From Armatimonadota bacterium (lineage in GTDB: Bacteria; Armatimonadota; Zipacnadia; JAUWAU01): a stretch of DNA of 53,542 nucleotides. Below, one piece after another: positions 49,122 to 53,542 of this stretch (position 1 is its first letter; every line of letters begins with the position of its first letter). The stretch covers positions 1 through 53,542 of the forward strand of contig JAUWAU010000042.1 of NCBI GenBank assembly GCA_030601885.1, read 5' to 3'. A model generated the notes under the pieces. That model ran no database searches. It worked only from the letters and a program-made list of their open reading frames with translations, and was not told the origin of the DNA. Made by a program: the position numbers and the translations under genes.

Positions 49122-50084
49122 CTACGCCGGCAGCGCATCCTCGATGGTCGAAAGAGCGGCGCTGTCCAGATCAGGCACCCTGATGCTCCGATCGATAGCA
49201 CCGTCCGGCGTGCCGTTCTCGTTGGCCGAGTAGATCCGCACCCGCGCACCGCCCATGCCCGACGATCGCACCAGGTCGAGGTAGAAGTACCCCTCTGCGT
49301 CCGTCGTCGCCTGCGAGTTCTCGTCGTGGTAATACACCGGCGGCCCGGCAGCCGGCGAATCAACAAGTTCGACCTTAATCTGTCGGCTGCCAACCGGTGC
49401 CGCGTCCTCGACCTCCTTGATCCAGTCGTACACCCGGCACATCCCGGGCTGGGCCGGGCTGCCCGCATCAAACGCCGTGCCGTAATACTCCGCCGTCTTC
49501 GGGCTCTCGTCCGACGCTGAGATCGTGAGCGCCTCGTCGCTGAACGTCCAGCCCGACTTAACCAGCGCAATCGCATACGTCCCTGCCCCAGCCACCGCAA
49601 GGCTCGTGGCTTGCCCGTTCGCATCCGTCGATCCTCGGCTCACCTCGTCGCCCGCAGAGTTCTTGATGCTCACCTGCGCGTCGGGGACCGGGTCGCCGCT
49701 GGCGTCCGTCTCCTTGACGGCAATGTGGACACGCCACACCCCATCGGTTTCGTCGGGCTGCACGCCCCTGACACGCCGCACCAGCTCGACCACATCGGTG
49801 TCGTCGCTGTCCCAGCACTGCACGATGTAGTCAACGCCGGCTTCGTCGTAGGTCACCTCGTCTTCGTATGCCCCGCTCACGTTCACGTCCTCGCTCATCG
49901 CCTGCGGCCCCGGATCGCTGGTGACCCACTGGCTGCCGTCCCAGTACTCCACGGGGGAGCTCTGCTTGACGTACCGGGCACGCACCGTCAGAGAGCCGCC
50001 CTTGAGCAGCCCATCGTTTATCTTGCGTGCCACGAATTGCGTTACGCGGGGGATGCCAATCACAACTCTATCGAGCGTACCCAT
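49122..50084 (-). CDS. probable phage appendage/virion-associated protein
   Basis: A 320-aa protein without signal peptide or membrane helices. An N-terminal beta-rich part ('GSLTVRARYVKQSSPVEYWD') is followed by carboxypeptidase-regulatory/Ig-like segments ('DPVPDAQVSIKNSAGDEVSR', then 'YAIALVKSGWTFSDEAL'). Comparable small beta modules occur in tail fibres and neck proteins. GAGG at 8 nt supports ATG 50084. It lies between the lysis-like gene and the LamG protein, all minus strand, as in a late phage operon. Function is inferred from order and absence of export signals. Confidence 0.5.
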   Translation of the reverse strand: MGTLDRVVIGIPRVTQFVARKINDGLLKGGSLTVRARYVKQSSPVEYWDGSQWVTSDPGPQAMSEDVNVSGAYEDEVTYDEAGVDYIVQCWDSDDTDVVELVRRVRGVQPDETDGVWRVHIAVKETDASGDPVPDAQVSIKNSAGDEVSRGSTDANGQATSLAVAGAGTYAIALVKSGWTFSDEALTISASDESPKTAEYYGTAFDAGSPAQPGMCRVYDWIKEVEDAAPVGSRQIKVELVDSPAAGPPVYYHDENSQATTDAEGYFYLDLVRSSGMGGARVRIYSANENGTPDGAIDRSIRVPDLDSAALSTIEDALPA

Positions 50085-50162
50085 TTTGATCGCCTCTGGC
50101 CGTGCGTGCCCGCCCTGGGGCGGGCCTCCTCGCCCATCTAATGCCGGTAGAGCTCCGGCGGG

Positions 50163-53100
50163 CTACACCACCAAGTCCTCGTCGGCGACAACCACGACGC
50201 TCCCACCAGCACCGCCCGTCGCCAGCTTGACCCAGAAGTGTTTTTTCGTCGTCTGCGAGCGGCCCGAGACCATCTCGTAGACAACCTTCAAATAGTACTG
50301 CTTGCTCACGCTGTACCTGGACAACGTAACCTGCGCGTAGTACAGCCCGGTGCCGAACCACGTCAGACCACCGAGTGTTTCTACTACACTGTGGTCTGAA
50401 GCCCTGTGTGTCGTAACGGATGTAATCGCCGCCGGGTTGGTTCGGGTCTGCTGGCCATCGGTGTCATACTGCGCAAACCCCACCCATACCCGTTCCCGGA
50501 GAGCCTCTGTGGTGGCGGCCGCATCAGCGCCCGGCCACTCCGCCACTCGATAGCCGTAGAGCCTCGGCGTCGGATCGCCGCTGCTCGCCCTCGCCAGATG
50601 GAACCGTAGCCGCAGTGTCGAATCCGTCCGCGCCGACAACTTGGCACCGCCCCACGCGACCTCTGCGTTCGTATCATCCACAGCCACGTCGTCGCAGTCC
50701 GCTTGGCCATAGCCAGTCAGCTCGCTCCCCGTGGACGGGTCGATGACGGCGACCTCCATCTTCTGCCCAGCCGCATCCGCGTCCACGTTGACGCGCAGCG
50801 AACCCCAGCCACTGCTCGGCCTCTGGATGTCCACTGTCTCCACATACCCGCTCGTCTCACCGGAATCTAACCCGATCCAGTCGAACCCATCGAGACGCAT
50901 GTGCGCGTAGCGGATCTCGTTAGCGTAGCTGAACGGGCAGTGCCACACGCCACGCCCATGATCGGTAATCAACTCCATGTGCTTGAACGGGGTCAGGTAG
51001 TAGAACTGCTGCCAGAGCTGCCCCGGCGAGATCAGGGTCGGCGCCCGGGTGCGCGAGGTAATCGGCGTCCGCGTCCCGCCGTGGACCACGTACTGGAAGG
51101 TGTAGTCGTCCTCCCAGCGCAGCGACGGGTAACATGACTCGACCTCGCCAGCCAACGGCAGCATCGCGCTGCCCGAGGTCCACAGCTTCATTCCCTCAGG
51201 CGTGTCCCCCATCGCGCAGTACAGCGCCCGGGCCTCCCACGGGCTGCCGTTGTTCCAGGTGTTGCGGTCGCCGTAGCACTGTGCGTACATCTGGTAACGC
51301 TGGCCGCGCGCCGCCATAGGGTTGTAGCACGGCTGCGCGGAGGGAACCTGCGTGTCGGCGAAACTCGGGGCCTTTACGGGCGAGATGATCGGGCGGCCCT
51401 CGTTCAGCAGCACCAGCGTCGTATTGTCCGTGAGTTCGCCCACGTAGGTTAGCCCCCGGCACTGGCCGGGGAAGTTGGGGCTGTCCGGCAACTGGTACTG
51501 GGTGACCATCAGTAGGCGGCGCCCGTCGTGGGTGTCGATGACCCCGCCCGGCCAGGCGTACAGGTACGGCGTGGGGGCGCGGTACACGAGACCCCCTTGC
51601 GTTACGCTGCCCACCGTGGGCCAGTTGGACAGGTCCAGCTCCCCGTACCCGATGTTGTACTTGTACAGGCCCGACTCGCTCGGCCAAGGCGTTTCGCCGT
51701 GTATCCCGCCCGCCCATATCTGCAGCTTGTCGCCCTCGGCGTCGAACAGCGAGTGGCTCGCGTACACCGCGGCGTGCGACCACGTTCCCGCCTGCGCCTC
51801 CCATATCAAGCCCTTATCCGTCCAGGGGTGCTCGGTCTCCTCGTCATATATCTGGCGTCCTGCGTCGGATTTCACCAGCAGGTGGTCCTCGTCGGGGAAC
51901 GTATCGCCCGCGGTCGTCTTGAGCACCGGCTGCATGGGGCCGTGCAGGCCCAGCGAGGCCACGTCCACGTAGGCACCGGCTGTCACTGCCGCCGGCGTCT
52001 CGATAGAGAGTGAACTTAATGGCGCATTGGTCCCATCGTTCGTGCTCTGAGCCACCGGCAGCTCATGCTCGTCGTTGAGCAACACCTGCACCTTCAGCGT
52101 CGCACTGCCGAGGATGGGTAAGGCAGCGGAGAGCTTGACATCGACCATCTCCGTGGTGTCCAAGGCCAGGTCGATGTCGTAGGCTCCGTAGCGCCCGACG
52201 ACCTTGCCGGGGTAGAAGTCGAGCCGCCAATAGCGCCGGTCGTATGGCGGCTCGGGCGTGACCACCTTCAGCCGCACGTACTCGTCCGCCGCCAACCCCC
52301 CGGTTCGCAGACGCAGATGCACCTGGTGCGGCCACTTCAGGCGGAACAGCTCCGCGACGACTTGGAGATCGTTGTCGGTGCTGTCGGCGGTGACCCGGAA
52401 GAACCCGTCATCGTCGCTGTAGACACCCTTCCATGCGCTCCAATCCTCGTAACCGTACTGCTGACCGTCGACCACCTGCGCGCTGTAGAATCGTTCCCCA
52501 TTACTCGTCCAGTACGGATCGGCGGGCCCGCAGGTCGTCTTCTCGAAGCCGGTGTCCTGCCCGAACCAGAAGCCGTTCTTGAAACCGTACTTGCCCGCGA
52601 TGGGCGCTGCGGTCCCGGCGGCGTAGTCGGCCACGGCGCTGTTCTCGTCGAAGCCCGCGCGGAACGTTAGCGTCGCGTTGGCGATGTGGCCGTTCTGGAT
52701 CGGCTTCACCCCGTCGCCGCCGTTCCACAGCGCAACGAGCTCCTCGTCCGTCGCGTAGCCGTCGAAGGTGCAGAACTCGTCGATCGGACCCATCGCGTAC
52801 TTGCCGTAGGTATCGGTTCCGATTGCGAATATGCTGAAACTCGTGGGCGCGGTCCACGTCGCATCCGTCTTCTCCGCCCGCACTTGCCCGTCGCACCAGA
52901 GGCGCAGCACACCGCTACCGGCCCCGCCGGTGTAGTCACCCTGGAGGATGATGAAATGCCATTGATCGTCGCCAAGTAGCGTGTAGCCGTCCGTCCAGGT
53001 CAACACGTTGTCCCACCACACGGGGCAGGTTAGTTTGATGTCGTTGCCATCGCGTTCAAGCAGCCAACCGAAGTCGTTGTTCCCCACGATATAGACCACG

Positions 53101-53252
53101 CGGCCCGTATCGTATCCGCTGTCGTGCTTGTGCCAGAAACACACGATCTGACTGCCGTCCGTCGCCGCTAAGTTCCCGTCGTTGGGTTCGTAGAGCGCGT
53201 AGTAATACTTACCGGCGTAGGCTTCGCACCTGAGCGCGTGGTTGCTGGCCAT
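50163..53252 (-). CDS. large LamG-domain, probable tail-fibre-like protein
   Basis: A 1,029-aa protein with no signal peptide. Residues about 30-190 are a LamG/concanavalin-like domain ('SQIVCFWHKHDSGYDTGRVV', 'WHFIILQGDYTGGAG', 'GPIDEFCTFDGYATDEELVA'). About 500-780 resembles a sialidase/GH43-type propeller ('LLMVTQYQLPDSPNFPGQCR', 'SCYPSLRWEDDYTFQYVV'), and about 790-900 a beta-sandwich. The C-terminus has 'WFGTGLYYAQVTLSRYSVSK'. A large glycan-binding or depolymerase-like fibre fits the layout; a cell-surface protein is less likely without export signal. ATG 53252 has GGAGG at about 12 nt. Confidence 0.6.
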   Translation of the reverse strand: MASNHALRCEAYAGKYYYALYEPNDGNLAATDGSQIVCFWHKHDSGYDTGRVVYIVGNNDFGWLLERDGNDIKLTCPVWWDNVLTWTDGYTLLGDDQWHFIILQGDYTGGAGSGVLRLWCDGQVRAEKTDATWTAPTSFSIFAIGTDTYGKYAMGPIDEFCTFDGYATDEELVALWNGGDGVKPIQNGHIANATLTFRAGFDENSAVADYAAGTAAPIAGKYGFKNGFWFGQDTGFEKTTCGPADPYWTSNGERFYSAQVVDGQQYGYEDWSAWKGVYSDDDGFFRVTADSTDNDLQVVAELFRLKWPHQVHLRLRTGGLAADEYVRLKVVTPEPPYDRRYWRLDFYPGKVVGRYGAYDIDLALDTTEMVDVKLSAALPILGSATLKVQVLLNDEHELPVAQSTNDGTNAPLSSLSIETPAAVTAGAYVDVASLGLHGPMQPVLKTTAGDTFPDEDHLLVKSDAGRQIYDEETEHPWTDKGLIWEAQAGTWSHAAVYASHSLFDAEGDKLQIWAGGIHGETPWPSESGLYKYNIGYGELDLSNWPTVGSVTQGGLVYRAPTPYLYAWPGGVIDTHDGRRLLMVTQYQLPDSPNFPGQCRGLTYVGELTDNTTLVLLNEGRPIISPVKAPSFADTQVPSAQPCYNPMAARGQRYQMYAQCYGDRNTWNNGSPWEARALYCAMGDTPEGMKLWTSGSAMLPLAGEVESCYPSLRWEDDYTFQYVVHGGTRTPITSRTRAPTLISPGQLWQQFYYLTPFKHMELITDHGRGVWHCPFSYANEIRYAHMRLDGFDWIGLDSGETSGYVETVDIQRPSSGWGSLRVNVDADAAGQKMEVAVIDPSTGSELTGYGQADCDDVAVDDTNAEVAWGGAKLSARTDSTLRLRFHLARASSGDPTPRLYGYRVAEWPGADAAATTEALRERVWVGFAQYDTDGQQTRTNPAAITSVTTHRASDHSVVETLGGLTWFGTGLYYAQVTLSRYSVSKQYYLKVVYEMVSGRSQTTKKHFWVKLATGGAGGSVVVVADEDLVV

Positions 53253-53542
53253 TTCCTCTATGCCTCCGGCGTGCTTACTCGTGCTACGTAGCGACTCGTG
53301 CTTCGCAGCGGGCCGCTTGCTACTCTGCGAAGTAGCGAAGACACTTCGCTACGTAGCACGAGTCGCAGAGTAGCAAGGGTCGCTGCTTCGAAGATTCGGC
53401 CCGTCGGCCCACCCGTTGTAGCCGGAGCAGCTTGCTCCGGCGGCCCCCAGCTCCCCGCCGGGCCCATCTTCATCGTTTCCGGGTGGCCCAACAGGGCCAT
53501 GAAGAGCTGCTTCGAAGATTCCGCACATCGGCCACTCATGTG
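53253..53542. repeat. cluster of palindromic repeats at the window edge
   Basis: CTCGTGCTACGTAGCGA near 53278 has its complement near 53355. GCCGGAGCAGCTTGCTCCGGC (53421-53441) is a near-perfect palindrome. CTGCTTCGAAGATTC occurs twice, about 53382 and 53509. An open minus frame covers the region but its sequence reflects the repeats, so I do not call a gene. Confidence 0.7.

Noticed and set aside
53258..53539. 93-aa minus-strand gene
   Set aside because: Its sequence comes from palindromic repeats and it has no ribosome-binding site.

Overview
The window is high-GC DNA from an uncultured bacterium. No rRNA or tRNA gene was recognised, so the assignment rests on gene content. Tat-exported aldo/keto reductases, polysaccharide lyases, heparinase II/III-like and sialidase-fold proteins, an ADP-ribosylglycohydrolase next to a Gfo/Idh/MocA oxidoreductase, an HdrA-type redox locus and palindromic repeats of the 'GCAGGCATCCTGCCTGC' kind together recall Planctomycetota, Lentisphaerota/Kiritimatiellota, Hydrogenedentota or Armatimonadota. 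This is inference; no phylum can be fixed from the sequence alone.

Layout. (1) 1-10.8 kb: a probable frameshifted small gene, a secreted transglutaminase-like multidomain protein, a tetrahaem cytochrome with a jelly-roll C-terminus, a minus-strand aroA-aroC-aldo/keto reductase cluster (shikimate pathway) and a second, Fe-S-containing aldo/keto reductase. (2) 10.8-31.2 kb: a carbohydrate region with an alpha/beta hydrolase, an orphan HgdB/double-cubane-type protein, a clan GH-A-like hydrolase, two secreted beta-propeller proteins, a pectate lyase fused to an FGE-like module, a sialidase-fold protein, and a converging minus-strand run (enolase-superfamily dehydratase, Gfo/Idh, ADP-ribosylglycohydrolase, GH-A-like protein, heparinase II/III-like lyase). 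Together they suggest breakdown of uronate-rich polysaccharide and processing of sugar acids. (3) 31.4-34.97 kb: Tat aldo/keto reductase, sensor kinase and NarL-type regulator in one apparent operon ending in a strong terminator. (4) 35.0-39.1 kb: an apparent operon between two terminators. It holds two paralogous 70-80 aa four-cysteine proteins with identical C-termini, then an HdrA split over two genes, with a stand-alone NuoF-type Fe-S domain between the halves and a HoxU/NuoG-like ferredoxin module fused to the second half. Three 15-bp palindrome-containing tandem repeats lie upstream. I consider this the best candidate for an undescribed system. (5) 39.1-43.9 kb: gene remnants, a hicBA-like toxin-antitoxin pair, two tandem paralogous membrane proteins, purQ and a duplicated-domain purS. 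(6) 43.9-53.5 kb: mnmE, whose last 191 bp recur 3,482 bp downstream with only four, all synonymous, differences. Between the copies is a small island (IS1595-like transposase, HTH gene with membrane-protein gene, small Zn-binding protein). Beyond the second copy lie minus-strand genes resembling phage lysis and appendage genes.

Small palindromic and tandem repeats occur throughout. Two appear to have entered coding sequences in frame, and one duplication seems to have placed a pectate-lyase signal peptide on a beta-propeller protein.
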